55,245 nt of DNA from JARYLZ01 sp964388275 (lineage in GTDB: Bacteria; Bacteroidota; Ignavibacteria; SZUA-365). A program made the translations under genes and the position numbers. Numbering within the stretch: position 1 is the first letter of the stretch; every line of letters starts with the position of its first letter. This document shows positions 44,238 to 52,481 of the stretch, piece after piece. The notes beneath the pieces are model-generated. The model did not search any database and had not been told where the DNA came from. It worked only from the letters and a program-made list of their open reading frames with translations. Where the stretch lies: positions 1 through 55,245 of the forward strand of contig CAYLZD010000027.1 of NCBI GenBank assembly GCA_964388275.1. The letters are read 5' to 3'.

Positions 44238-45416
44238 TCACCGATTTCCTTTGATTCCAGCGGCGTCAAGACTTCGGACATATAAATCCTCTATTCCCCG
44301 CGCCATGTAATCCCACGAGTATTTTTTCTTCTCTTCGATCACGTTGAGGCGGTATTCTTCGAATGCGTCTTCTTCGAAAAAACGGCACACGGCGTCCGCG
44401 AAAGCGTCCGGATCGTCGGGGGGTGTCAGCGCGCCCGTGCGGCCTTGTTCCACGACCTCGCCCAGGCCGCCGACGGCGGTGGCGATCACGGGACGGTGGA
44501 AATTGTAGGCGATCTGTATGATGCCGCTCTGCGTGGCGGATTTGTACGGCAAGGTGAGGACGTCCGCGGCGGAGAAAAACATCCCGACCTGCTCGTTGGG
44601 CACGTAGGACGAGTAAAATCTCACCGCTTCGCCCAGGCCGAGCCGTTCCGCCTGCTCGCGATATCGTCGCTCGTCGTTGTAAAATTCGCCCACAACGAGC
44701 AGGACGACCTTCATGCGCCGGAGTATGGACGGCATGGCGTCGAGCAGCACGTCCAGTCCCTTGTAATCCCGCACGTATCCGAAAAACAGCAACACCTTCT
44801 CGCCGTCGCCGAGAGCCGGACCGGGAAAAGTCCCCGCCAATTCCGCCCTGGCTTCGGAGCGGGATTTTTCCTCGCCGAAGATTTCATAGACCGGGTGAGG
44901 GAGATAAGCCGTGAGCGGATCCTTCTTCCAGAGCCGCAGGTCGCGTTCCACGGCGCGCGATTGCACGATGTAGCCGTCTATGAAGCGGAAGGCGAAACGG
45001 GTCAGCAGTTTGTCGCCCGGCCTTCTCTCGTGCGGTATGACATTGTCGCATATGAAAAGCGCGCGAGTCGGTCGTCCGAATTTGGCGACGGCTGCGATCA
45101 CGCCGTAGGAAGGCGCGAAGAAGGGCATCCAGAATTTAAAGACGATGAGATCCGCTTCCATGCGTCTGATACGCAAACCGGTCCGTATCCAGTTGAAGGG
45201 ATTGATCGAATCTATCCACTGTCGGCTCTCCACGGGAATGCCGGGCTCCCCGCTCTCCTCCTGGGATTTTCCGGGAAACAGCAGTTTAGGATACTGCCTC
45301 GAAAATGTGACGATAACCGTCTCGTGTCTGCGTGAGAGGTATTTCCAGAGCAGCCCGACATAATGCGCTATGCCGCCGCGCAGCGGATAAGCCGTCCCGA
45401 CCAGTATGATCTTCAA
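44238..45416 (-). CDS. Glycosyltransferase family 1/4 (GT-B)
   Basis: 392 residues. N-terminal Rossmann with GTAYPLRGGIAHY near 6-18 and a C-terminal GT-B domain with GYVRDYKGLDVLLDAM near 207-222, LTLPYKSATQSGIIQIAYNF near 285-304 and VVEQGRTGAL. Cytosolic retaining GT4-type enzyme using a nucleotide sugar. Acts in an LPS/polysaccharide pathway by neighbourhood (GT39-like 3 bases downstream). Confidence 0.9.
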   Translation of the reverse strand: MKIILVGTAYPLRGGIAHYVGLLWKYLSRRHETVIVTFSRQYPKLLFPGKSQEESGEPGIPVESRQWIDSINPFNWIRTGLRIRRMEADLIVFKFWMPFFAPSYGVIAAVAKFGRPTRALFICDNVIPHERRPGDKLLTRFAFRFIDGYIVQSRAVERDLRLWKKDPLTAYLPHPVYEIFGEEKSRSEARAELAGTFPGPALGDGEKVLLFFGYVRDYKGLDVLLDAMPSILRRMKVVLLVVGEFYNDERRYREQAERLGLGEAVRFYSSYVPNEQVGMFFSAADVLTLPYKSATQSGIIQIAYNFHRPVIATAVGGLGEVVEQGRTGALTPPDDPDAFADAVCRFFEEDAFEEYRLNVIEEKKKYSWDYMARGIEDLYVRSLDAAGIKGNR

Positions 45417-45497
45417 TACGGACGGCCTCCGGCCGGCGTTGAGGCCGGCGCAGACCCGCCTGTGAATCGCGAGCGATCGCCGCTCACCGCCGGGCTC

Positions 45498-46580
45498 TCA
45501 TGCGGTCGGAGCTTTCACCCAGCGAAGCACGGCATCGAGCACCCGTCCCGGCTCGAGATGCTCCATGCAGCGATATTCCGTGTTCACGCAGGACGCTTTG
45601 AAGAAACATTTGCACTCGCGGCTCGGCTCGAGGATCTCTCCCCTGCCGTAGAGCTCGAACTCATTCGGATTGAAGATGTTGTTGAATAGAATGAGCTTCT
45701 TCCGGAGACCGATGGCGATGTGCATCGCCATGGTGACCGCGCTTACCACGACGTCGCAGCGGTTCATCAGCCCAATAAAGGAGCGAAGCGGGAAATGGCC
45801 GGCATACGCGCCGCCTCCGGCCGCGGCGAGCCGCTGATTCTTCTCGTGCTCCTGCTCTCCGCCGAGAAAAAGCGGCTGCAAGCCCGCGGCACGCAGGTTG
45901 CGCGCGAGTTCTATCCAATTCTCGTCCGGCCACAGGCGGCTTGTCCAGCGTCCGCCGCAACCCGTGTTGAGGCCGATGACAGGCCGGCCGGATTTCAGAC
46001 CGAAATCCTCCCTGCAGTCGGATTCCAGTATGTATTCCTCACCTTCCCAAAGATATCCGCAGATTTCGAAGATCTCCTGCACGTAATGCTTCGTGTTCAT
46101 CTTGTTAAGATCGTCGAATACGCCGGTCAGAAATTTGTGGCGCGCATATTCGTCTGCCGGGGCGCAGACTCCGTTCTTCAAAATGAAGCCGCGCTTTACG
46201 CTCGCCTCGATACGGTCGGCCAGGCCGCAGGCCTCCCTGTCCTTGTCCAGATTTATCAGCAGGTCGAAATTCACGGCCAGCACCGACACTATGCTCGCCA
46301 TGTCGAAGCGCAGTTTGACGTCCACCATGGAAGGAAGTATGTCCGGCGTATGCGTCATCCACCACATGCGGGCGTGCGGATAATGGGTTTTCAGCTTGCG
46401 CAGCAGCGGCGTGGTGCGTATGACGTCGCCGATGGCGCCAAGTTTTATGATCAGGATGTTGCGGTCGGTCTGTTCGTAAAATGGACATCCCTGGCAGTGA
46501 TAGCCGTCGCGCTTGTGAGGGGCGCAGGGAATGTCGCCTCGGAAATAGCGGCAATCGGCTTTGTAGAGTATATCCAGCAT
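45498..46580 (-). CDS. Glycosyltransferase family 9 (heptosyltransferase-like) with N-terminal Cys motif
   Basis: 360 residues. GT9 core: ILIIKLGAIGDVIRTTPLLR near 43-62, GLNTGCGGRWTSRLWPDENW near 205-224 and SFIGLMNRCDVVVSAVTMAM near 265-284. Before the core the protein has Cys10, Cys19, Cys29 and Cys32 (ADCRYFRGDIPC, YHCQGCPFY), a possible metal site also seen in other GT9 proteins. GT9 enzymes add heptose to LPS core. It is 25 bases from the GT2 gene upstream. Confidence 0.9.
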   Translation of the reverse strand: MLDILYKADCRYFRGDIPCAPHKRDGYHCQGCPFYEQTDRNILIIKLGAIGDVIRTTPLLRKLKTHYPHARMWWMTHTPDILPSMVDVKLRFDMASIVSVLAVNFDLLINLDKDREACGLADRIEASVKRGFILKNGVCAPADEYARHKFLTGVFDDLNKMNTKHYVQEIFEICGYLWEGEEYILESDCREDFGLKSGRPVIGLNTGCGGRWTSRLWPDENWIELARNLRAAGLQPLFLGGEQEHEKNQRLAAAGGGAYAGHFPLRSFIGLMNRCDVVVSAVTMAMHIAIGLRKKLILFNNIFNPNEFELYGRGEILEPSRECKCFFKASCVNTEYRCMEHLEPGRVLDAVLRWVKAPTA

Positions 46581-46604
46581 CTTCGTCGTTTTTCGGAGAA
46601 AAGG

Positions 46605-47588
46605 TCAGTCGAGTATGTCCTTGATTTTGTAATCGCTCGTGCTGTGCTCGCGTTTCGTGACCAGTTCGGCAAGCAGCCCCGTCAGAACGAGCTGCACTCC
46701 CATCAGCATGAGCAAAATACCGAGAAAAAGGAGAGGTCTGTTAGATATCGGATAACCCATGAGCCATTCCACGGTCAGCCAGCAGTTGACCAGAATGCCC
46801 AGCATCAGCAACACGGCGCCGATGGTTCCGAAAACGTGCAGTGGTCGCTGCGTGTAACGCGACGTGAAGAGCACCGTAAGCAGATCGAGGAAACCCTTGA
46901 AGAAACGGCTGAGCCCGAATTTCGTTTTCCCGAACTTTCTCGCATGATGCTGAACTGGAATTTCACTGACGCTGAAGCCCGACATCTTAGCCAGCACCGG
47001 TATGTAGCGATGCATCTCCCCGTACACGTGCACGTTTTTCACAACCTCGCGCTTGTACGCCTTCAGCCCGCAGTTGAAATCGTGAATGTCGATCCCGGAC
47101 ATCCTGCGCGTAACGAAGTTGAAGAACTTCGATGGAATGGTCTTCGAAATCGGGTCGTATCGTTTCTTTTTCCAGCCCGACACCATGTCCCAACCCTCGT
47201 CGAGCTTGTCGAGAAGCCGCGGAATTTCCGCCGGATCGTCCTGTAAATCCGCGTCCATCGTCAGGATGGAAGCGCCTTCAGCGTTCTCGAAGCCCACGGC
47301 CAAGGCTGCCGACTTGCCGTAGTTACGCCTGAAGCGGATGAGCTTGAAACGCCGATCGGTCTCATGCAGTTTTCCGATTTCGTTGTGAGAGCCGTCGCTG
47401 CTGCCGTCGTCTACAAACCATACATCCCAGGTCTTGCCCGCCTTGTCCAGCGCCGCCGCTATGCCCGAAGCCAACTCGGACAAGGACTCGCGCTCGTTAT
47501 ACAGGGGAACCACGACGGAGACGTCCGGATTGCGAGCCGCTTCGTTTTCTGGGTGCGAGCTGTTAGTCAAATCTTTGTATTCGTGCAC
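46605..47588 (-). CDS. Glycosyltransferase family 2, DPM1/ArnC-like with two C-terminal membrane helices
   Basis: 327 residues. VSVVVPLYNERESLSELASG near 25-44, VDDGSSDGS near 60, TMDADLQDDPAEIPRLLD near 110-127 (the DxD site), and VQHHARKFGKTKFGLSRFFK near 205-224. Two membrane helices follow. Such enzymes load a sugar onto undecaprenyl phosphate for the GT-C type protein encoded downstream in this cluster. First gene of the four-gene glycan run. Confidence 0.92.
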   Translation of the reverse strand: MHEYKDLTNSSHPENEAARNPDVSVVVPLYNERESLSELASGIAAALDKAGKTWDVWFVDDGSSDGSHNEIGKLHETDRRFKLIRFRRNYGKSAALAVGFENAEGASILTMDADLQDDPAEIPRLLDKLDEGWDMVSGWKKKRYDPISKTIPSKFFNFVTRRMSGIDIHDFNCGLKAYKREVVKNVHVYGEMHRYIPVLAKMSGFSVSEIPVQHHARKFGKTKFGLSRFFKGFLDLLTVLFTSRYTQRPLHVFGTIGAVLLMLGILVNCWLTVEWLMGYPISNRPLLFLGILLMLMGVQLVLTGLLAELVTKREHSTSDYKIKDILD

Positions 47589-47663
47589 GTTTGCTGAAAT
47601 GCGTAACGAAAGTGCAAGATATTGAGGCAGGAAAAGAATTCCAATGCGGCATGATTCATCGGT

Positions 47664-48518
47664 TCACCGTATTTCCGCGAGCTGCAGCCACAAACCTCGG
47701 AAGGACTTCTTATCGGCGGGTACGCGCGGATTCTTGCAGGGTTTGCCATCCACCCGTCTTTCTCCGTCATCGCCCAGCACGAGCACCTTGTCCTCTTTGT
47801 CCGGGAATGCCAGCAGGGCTTCGGGCCTGAAACCGCGATCGCTGAAATCGAGAAGCTTGACCGCCTTGTCCCGCTCCCGGCCGGACCAAGCGAAGAGGGT
47901 GAAACCCCCGCCTTGAGGCGAAGCGGCGATGAGCAGATACCCGCCTCGAGGCTTCACATACTCGATGCTTCTTATCCCGCGTCCGCCCAGATCCAAAAGG
48001 ACAGGTTTTCCGACAGCGGGTTCTTCGCCCATCATTACGCGGTCGGGATTCAACAGAGGCAGCAGCAGGGCTTTGCCTCCAGGCACAGGACTCCTGAAGG
48101 CGACCAGCAGTCCGCCTTCCGGCGTGGCGGCCAGTCCTTCGATATTCAATGCGCCCGGCGCGTCNNNNNNNNNNNNNNNNNNNNNNNNNNNNNNNNNNNN
48201 NNNNNNNNNNNNNNNNNNNNNNNNNNNNNNNNNNNNNNNNNNNNNNNNNNNNNNNNNNNNNNNNCTGTAAATTCTCAGAATGTTGGACTCGTCATCGGCC
48301 GCGATGAACATGTCAGCGCCGGCGGCTACCGCGGCGGATGCGTCGCACATCCCGAAAAAGACGACGCGCTCCTGTGAAAGGGATGCCGCGGAAGCGAGAA
48401 ATAAGGCGCAAACCGAAATGATCGCCGCGATCGCCGGAATCCGCGTCGATCGAACCTCGAGTTCAGAAGCGATTTTTTCTAAGCCGAACGGGATTCTGGT
48501 TGAAGTGTTGATGTTCAT
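47664..48518 (-). CDS. DUF3616 domain protein, interrupted by an assembly gap
   Basis: The gene reads from an ATG at 48516-48518 with a membrane/signal segment (IPAIAAIISVCALFLASAAS), then VFFGMCDASAAVAAGADMFI and ADDESNILRIY. Here 100 N's (48165-48264) begin. After the gap it resumes with LNIEGLAATPEGGLLVAFRS, VPGGKALLLPLLNPD, LLDLGGRGIRSIEYV and FRPEALLAFP, as in DUF3616 proteins. Family members have about 100 residues between ILRIY and NIEGLA, whereas 100 N's allow 33, so the true gap is probably longer. Possibly periplasmic; function unknown. Confidence 0.75.
   Translation of the reverse strand: MNINTSTRIPFGLEKIASELEVRSTRIPAIAAIISVCALFLASAASLSQERVVFFGMCDASAAVAAGADMFIAADDESNILRIYXXXXXXXXXXXXXXXXXXXXXXXXXXXXXXXXXXDAPGALNIEGLAATPEGGLLVAFRSPVPGGKALLLPLLNPDRVMMGEEPAVGKPVLLDLGGRGIRSIEYVKPRGGYLLIAASPQGGGFTLFAWSGRERDKAVKLLDFSDRGFRPEALLAFPDKEDKVLVLGDDGERRVDGKPCKNPRVPADKKSFRGLWLQLAEIR
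48165..48264. other. Scaffold gap, 100 N
   Basis: Exactly 100 unresolved bases inside the DUF3616 gene. Round length suggests a placeholder, not a measured distance. Confidence 0.99.
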
Positions 48519-48613
48519 GGCCGGACTCTGCTCCGTGACGGTTGAATCTGCGACCGCGGTCGCTGCGACAGCCAAATTTGCCTGATTCCGTCTTCCCGAC
48601 AAAACGCATTTGT

Positions 48614-48642
48614 TTGTCCTTCACGCCGGGGGCGTGTATCTT
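48614..48642 (+). promoter_or_regulatory. Candidate sigma70-type promoter for the ATP-grasp gene
   Basis: TTGTCC at 48614-48619 and TATCTT at 48637-48642, 17-base spacer. The ATG at 48745 is about 95 bases further, leaving a moderately long leader. Confidence 0.42.
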
Positions 48643-48744
48643 TCCGCAATTCAACGCCTTCCACGCAACACGGATTTCGAAGCCGCGCCGAAACCCGGCG
48701 TGGTGGAACGGCGACATCCTGCAAACCACCTGGGCCGGACAACC

Positions 48745-49629
48745 ATGAAAACAATCGGAATCCTATACGGCATGGAGAACGCTTTCCCCAACGCCCTCAT
48801 GGACAGAATTAACGAGATCGGCGACGGCGAGGTGAAAGCCGAAGCGGTGAAGCTGGGCGCGGCGCAGGATAATATTCCCGCGCGTTACGACGTGATAATC
48901 GACCGCATATCCCATTTCATTCCATTTTTCAGGGCGTGGGTGAAACATGCCGCGCTGCACGGATCGATCGTCATAAACGATCCGTTCCGCTGGTCGGCCG
49001 ACGACAAGTTCATGGACGTGACCTTGGTGCGCCGGGCCGGAATAGCCGTGCCCAAGTCGGTGATAATCCCTTCCAAGGAACACCCGCCGGAAACGACGGC
49101 CATGTCGATGCGCAACCTGATTTACCCTCTGGACTGGGAAGAAGTATTCGCCTATATCGGATTTCCCTTCTTCATGAAACCGCACAGCGGAGGCGGCTGG
49201 AGAAACGTCTACAAGATTCACTCGGAGGATGAATTCTTCTTCTATTACGATCAGAGCGGCTCGACATGCATGCTTCTGCAGGAAGCGATTTACTGGCAGT
49301 CGTATTACCGCTGCTACTGCGTCGGCCGGCGCGAAGTGCGAGTCATGCCCTACGCGCCGAGTCAGCCCCTGCATTTGAGATACAGCGTCGAGTATGAGCA
49401 TGACACGGATGAGCTGCTCCGGCGCGTGGGACAGGAAGCCCTCGCGGCGTCCGCCGCCCTCGACTACGACTTCAACTCCGTGGAGATGGCTATACGCGAC
49501 GGCGTCCCGCACGCCATCGACTGTCTGAATCCCGCTCCGGACTGCGACCCGCATTCCGTAACCCCGGCGCATTTCGAATGGACGGTGGATGCGCTGGCGC
49601 GCTACTCGGTGGAGCGCGCTTCGGACTGA
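48745..49629 (+). CDS. ATP-grasp family protein (RimK-like)
   Basis: 294 residues from the ATG at 48745. N-terminal pre-ATP-grasp domain (MKTIGILYGMENAFPNALMD), then YIGFPFFMKPHSGGGWRNVY near 145-165 (nucleotide Lys and Gly loop), MLLQEAIYWQSYYRCYCVG, and the metal-binding NSVEMAIRDG and IDCLNPAPDCDP near 250-270. It would ligate a carboxylate to an amine using ATP; substrate unknown. Frame is open to 48610 but that part is promoter and lacks family sequence. Convergent with kdtA, 19 bases apart. Confidence 0.85.
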   Translation: MKTIGILYGMENAFPNALMDRINEIGDGEVKAEAVKLGAAQDNIPARYDVIIDRISHFIPFFRAWVKHAALHGSIVINDPFRWSADDKFMDVTLVRRAGIAVPKSVIIPSKEHPPETTAMSMRNLIYPLDWEEVFAYIGFPFFMKPHSGGGWRNVYKIHSEDEFFFYYDQSGSTCMLLQEAIYWQSYYRCYCVGRREVRVMPYAPSQPLHLRYSVEYEHDTDELLRRVGQEALAASAALDYDFNSVEMAIRDGVPHAIDCLNPAPDCDPHSVTPAHFEWTVDALARYSVERASD

Positions 49630-49648
49630 GTCCGCGCCGCCCTGTCAT

Positions 49649-50944
49649 TCAAAGCGAGGATGCCGAGGGGGCGTTCTTGCGGGTGAACGGAAGTCCCGAC
49701 AAAATCCTGTCTGTTGCGCCGGTTCTTGCAGCGATGAATCCGGCCGATTTCGCGCCGGCTTCGGCGCGAGCGCCGGCGTCAGACAGCAGGCGCCTCGCGG
49801 TCCTGTACAGCTCCCGGCGGTTGCGGACGATAAAGCCGCCACCGTGGCCGGCAAGTTCGGCGGCCTCGCGGCTGTTATGGAGTTTGGGGCCGTATAAAAC
49901 GGGAATGCCGTAAGCCGCGGGTTCGAGCGTGTTGTGAACATTCGAGCGGAAACCGCCGCCCACAAAGGCGACGTCCGCCGATGCGTACAGAGGCAGCAGT
50001 ATGCCGATGCTGTCCACGAGTAATATGCGTTCGCCGTCCCATTCGTTCAGATAAGAGAAGCGCAGGGATGCCGCCCTGCCCCTCAGGCGGTATTCGAGGG
50101 ACTCGAGATGCTCCAGTGTAGGTTCGTGAGGCACGATGACGCAGAGCAGATCCGGATCGTAGCGGAGCAACGCGAAAAGCGCCGGCAACAGGACTTCCTC
50201 GTCCTCGTTCCAGCTGCTACCGGCCACGAGTATGCGTTTGCCGGCGACCATGCGCTCCGGTAGAAGGGACCGGTTTTTCGCTTCTTCCGCCCTTCCGCGC
50301 ACGCGATCGAAGCGCGTATCGCCTGCGGCTTCGAGGAGAGGGCCGGAAAGGCCGAAGAGTTTGAAAGATTCAGCGTCCTCATCGGAAATGGTGAGAATAA
50401 AATCGAAGGCGTTGAAAAGCGCGCGATGGAAAGGGCGCGAAACCGGCAGAAGGCGGGGCGACGACGCCCGCATCGTGGCGTTTACCAGCGCCACTGGAAT
50501 TCGGCGTCGTTTGCAGGCCCAGATGTGGTTGGGCCACACATCGTAGCGGATGAAAACCGCGATCGTCGGGTCGAGTATCTCCAGGAAGCGCCGGGCGTTT
50601 TTACTCGAATCGAAAGGCATGTATGTAAGGTAATCGGCATGCGGATAGCGGCGGCTGTTCTCGAGACCCGAAGGCGAGAAGAAGGAAACCACCACGCAGA
50701 TCCCGGGGAAGCGCCGTTTGAGTCCTTCGATGATGGGCTTGGCCTGTTCGAATTCCCCCATGGAGGACACATGCATCCAGATCCGGTTTTCGGAGACGTT
50801 CTTCGAACGGAATTCCGATAAACCTTCAAATACGGATTTCCTGCCGATGAAGCCTGCCCGCACCTTTCGGTTGAAAAACGCCATGAGGCGCAGCAGCAGC
50901 CAGAGTGGAGGCAGTATGAGCAGATTATAAAGAAGTCGCCACAT
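49649..50944 (-). CDS. waaA: 3-deoxy-D-manno-octulosonic acid transferase
   Basis: 431 residues. N-terminal membrane anchor (WRLLYNLLILPPLWLLLRLM), then WMHVSSMGEFEQAKPIIEGL near 56-75, FIRYDVWPNHIWACKRRRIP near 130-150, and a GT-B C-terminal half with GSSWNEDEEVLLPAL, FVGGGFRSNVHNTLEPAAYG and VLYGPKLHNSREAAEL. This is the GT30 enzyme that adds Kdo to lipid A precursor at the inner membrane. It shows that the organism makes LPS. Confidence 0.94.
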   Translation of the reverse strand: MWRLLYNLLILPPLWLLLRLMAFFNRKVRAGFIGRKSVFEGLSEFRSKNVSENRIWMHVSSMGEFEQAKPIIEGLKRRFPGICVVVSFFSPSGLENSRRYPHADYLTYMPFDSSKNARRFLEILDPTIAVFIRYDVWPNHIWACKRRRIPVALVNATMRASSPRLLPVSRPFHRALFNAFDFILTISDEDAESFKLFGLSGPLLEAAGDTRFDRVRGRAEEAKNRSLLPERMVAGKRILVAGSSWNEDEEVLLPALFALLRYDPDLLCVIVPHEPTLEHLESLEYRLRGRAASLRFSYLNEWDGERILLVDSIGILLPLYASADVAFVGGGFRSNVHNTLEPAAYGIPVLYGPKLHNSREAAELAGHGGGFIVRNRRELYRTARRLLSDAGARAEAGAKSAGFIAARTGATDRILSGLPFTRKNAPSASSL

Positions 50945-51024
50945 TTGAATTTGCCCGACTCACAGGCGGAACGGGAACAATTTACAAAAAAGGCGGATAG
51001 CGCAAGGAGCCGGGGTTTCATCAG

Positions 51025-51053
51025 TTGCATGATACAGGCCCCGTATGTATTTT
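51025..51053 (+). promoter_or_regulatory. Candidate promoter for tRNA-Ala
   Basis: TTGCAT at 51025-51030 and TATTTT at 51048-51053, 17-base spacer, ending 10 bases before the first tRNA base. Confidence 0.5.
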
Positions 51054-51063
51054 AGACGGGCTT

Positions 51064-51136
<73 letters not shown>

Positions 51137-51140
51137 CACA

Positions 51141-51166
51141 AGGTCTGAAAAATCAGGCCTTTTTTT
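51141..51166 (+). terminator. Rho-independent terminator after tRNA-Ala
   Basis: Stem GGTCTGA / TCAGGCC with a short A-rich loop, followed by a T run (51160-51166). It separates the tRNA from cytidine deaminase 33 bases downstream. Confidence 0.85.
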
Positions 51167-51198
51167 ATGACATCCATGCAAATAACGGAGAGGATCCG

Positions 51199-51621
51199 AT
51201 GAAAACGATCGAAACCGGCATTGATGAAGCCGTTATTCGCGGATTGATCGAGGAGGCCTCCTCGGCGAGAGAGATGGCGCACGCTCCGTATTCCGGCTTT
51301 AAGGTCGGCTGCGCCGTTCTTTCCGAGAGCGGAGAAGTGTTCCGGGGATGCAACGTCGAAATCAGTTCATTTTCCCTGACCTGTTGCGCCGAGCGTGTCG
51401 CTCTTTTCAACGCTGTAGCGCAAGGCGCCCGGAATTTCTCGGCCGCAGCCGTGGTCTCCTCTTCGAAGGATCTGACACCTTGCGGCGCCTGCAGGCAGGC
51501 GCTCGCTGATTTCGCCCCCTCGTTGCTGCTCATTATGGCGACGCCCGACGGCATGCACAGGACCATGACGCTTGACAAGCTGCTGCCCGAGCCGTTCGGC
51601 ACGGAGCAATTCGCCGAATGA
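51199..51621 (+). CDS. cdd: Cytidine deaminase
   Basis: 140 residues from the ATG at 51199, preceded by CGGAGAGG. Zinc ligands Cys63 (TCCAERVALF with catalytic Glu65), Cys95 and Cys98 (TPCGACRQAL). Homotetrameric-type cytidine/deoxycytidine deaminase of pyrimidine salvage, normal length. The frame runs back to 51025, but that would go through the tRNA and terminator. An open frame of 84 codons starts in an ATGA overlap at 51618, but its product resembles nothing I know. Confidence 0.95.
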   Translation: MKTIETGIDEAVIRGLIEEASSAREMAHAPYSGFKVGCAVLSESGEVFRGCNVEISSFSLTCCAERVALFNAVAQGARNFSAAAVVSSSKDLTPCGACRQALADFAPSLLLIMATPDGMHRTMTLDKLLPEPFGTEQFAE

Positions 51622-51971
51622 ATCGAGCAGGGCGGAATGCCGATGGCCTGCGCATACAGCCGTTCCGACGACCGCACTGCAACTATGTCGGCACACCGAA
51701 ACAATGTGCAGCGGGGTCCGGTAAAGGCGTTTTTGCCGCGTTTTGTCATGCTCTTTTTGAAATGATATCTCGAATGTCGGCGCTTCGTCTCAGAGCAGGT
51801 CATGAAACCGTCAGGGTGCGACCAGCGTGGCTCCATCAGTTTGTACAATTTATACCTGCCATAGTGCGCTAAATGCAATACTTCGTCAGGCTGTTAGAAA
51901 TTCCCGTTAGACGTAAGACGTTAGATTGTTGGACGCTGGACGATAAACGTTGGATGGCTGAGCACCCTGAA

Positions 51972-52009
51972 CCGCATGTCAGTCTGAGTTTGTCGAAGAC
52001 GACATGCGG
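51972..52009. repeat. REP-like hairpin with TTTGTCGAA core
   Basis: CCGCATGTC (51972-51980) and GACATGCGG (52001-52009) are perfect 9-base complements around a 20-base loop with CTGAGTTTGTCGAA. The loop string resembles the CTGAGCTTGTCGAAGG element scattered in many genomes. Only one copy is in the window. Confidence 0.6.
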
Positions 52010-52034
52010 CGGTCTACACCCACGCCTCGACGAG

Positions 52035-52106
52035 CTGCCTATGACATCCTCATGTCCTGCTTGCAGAGAAACATAGCAGATGAGGTGAGTGCCGGAATCA
52101 GGGTGA
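52035..52106 (+). repeat. Imperfect intergenic repeat, copy 1
   Basis: Runs from CTGCCTATGACATCCTCATG to GCCGGAATCAGGGTGA. It aligns with copy 2 over about 67 bases with roughly 80 percent identity by eye and one 5-base indel. Confidence 0.6.
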
Positions 52107-52218
52107 TACGCATGTTCTCAGGAAATCCTCATGCCATCGTTTTCGTCCAACGTCCCCTGACGGCGTTCCGCTGTCGCGGAACTACGACAGGCAGGCCTCA
52201 TCCAACGTCCAACCCTGT

Positions 52219-52285
52219 CTGCCTATAAGATCCTCATGTCATGCTTGTAGGGAATCATCGCAGATGAAGGCCGGAATCGGTGTGA
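52219..52285 (+). repeat. Imperfect intergenic repeat, copy 2
   Basis: Runs from CTGCCTATAAGATCCTCATG to GGCCGGAATCGGTGTGA. Same orientation as copy 1, 184 bases further on. Confidence 0.6.
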
Positions 52286-52424
52286 CAAAGTGGTTAAGCT
52301 CACGCCTCCCCGCTTCGTTGAATCGATCATGACACCGTGGACTCGGAGCAATGCCGCCGATAAACCCCGCCCCCGCCCGTTCACCCTATTCCCTTCGCTC
52401 CCAGGGTCAAAAATCCGGTACCTC

Positions 52425-52452
52425 TTGACTTTCTCCGGGGGGGGGGTATACT
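52425..52452 (+). promoter_or_regulatory. Promoter with a ten-G tract in the -35/-10 spacer
   Basis: TTGACT (52425-52430), 16-base spacer TTCTCC plus ten G's (52437-52446), then TATACT (52447-52452). Start expected near 52459, followed by a short leader and GGAG at 52472-52475 before the ATG at 52482. The G tract is the only long mononucleotide run I noticed in the window, and lies where length changes would alter promoter strength. Interpreted as a likely phase-variable promoter. Confidence 0.6.
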
Positions 52453-52481
52453 CGCCCAAAATCACATATATTGGAGTTGTT

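Larger units (their letters stand above)
51622..52481. other. 860-base region without a supported gene; holds repeats and a promoter
   Basis: No coding region is convincing. It contains degenerate GTTGGACG-type strings (about 51904-51960, reverse copies near 52144 and 52200), a REP-like hairpin, a pair of imperfect direct repeats, three ATCCTCATG strings, and at its right end the poly-G promoter. Repeat-rich intergenic DNA of this sort is typical of accessory regions. Confidence 0.6.

Noticed and set aside
45720..47246. 508-codon plus-strand open frame
   Set aside because: Antisense of GT9 and GT2 genes with normal family motifs on the other strand.
51618..51872. 84-codon frame starting in an ATGA overlap with cdd
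   Set aside because: No recognisable feature and Arg/His-rich composition; overlap alone is weak support.
52290..52481. N-terminal extension of the orphan gene
   Set aside because: Would translate the poly-G promoter; a good ribosome site precedes the ATG at 52482.
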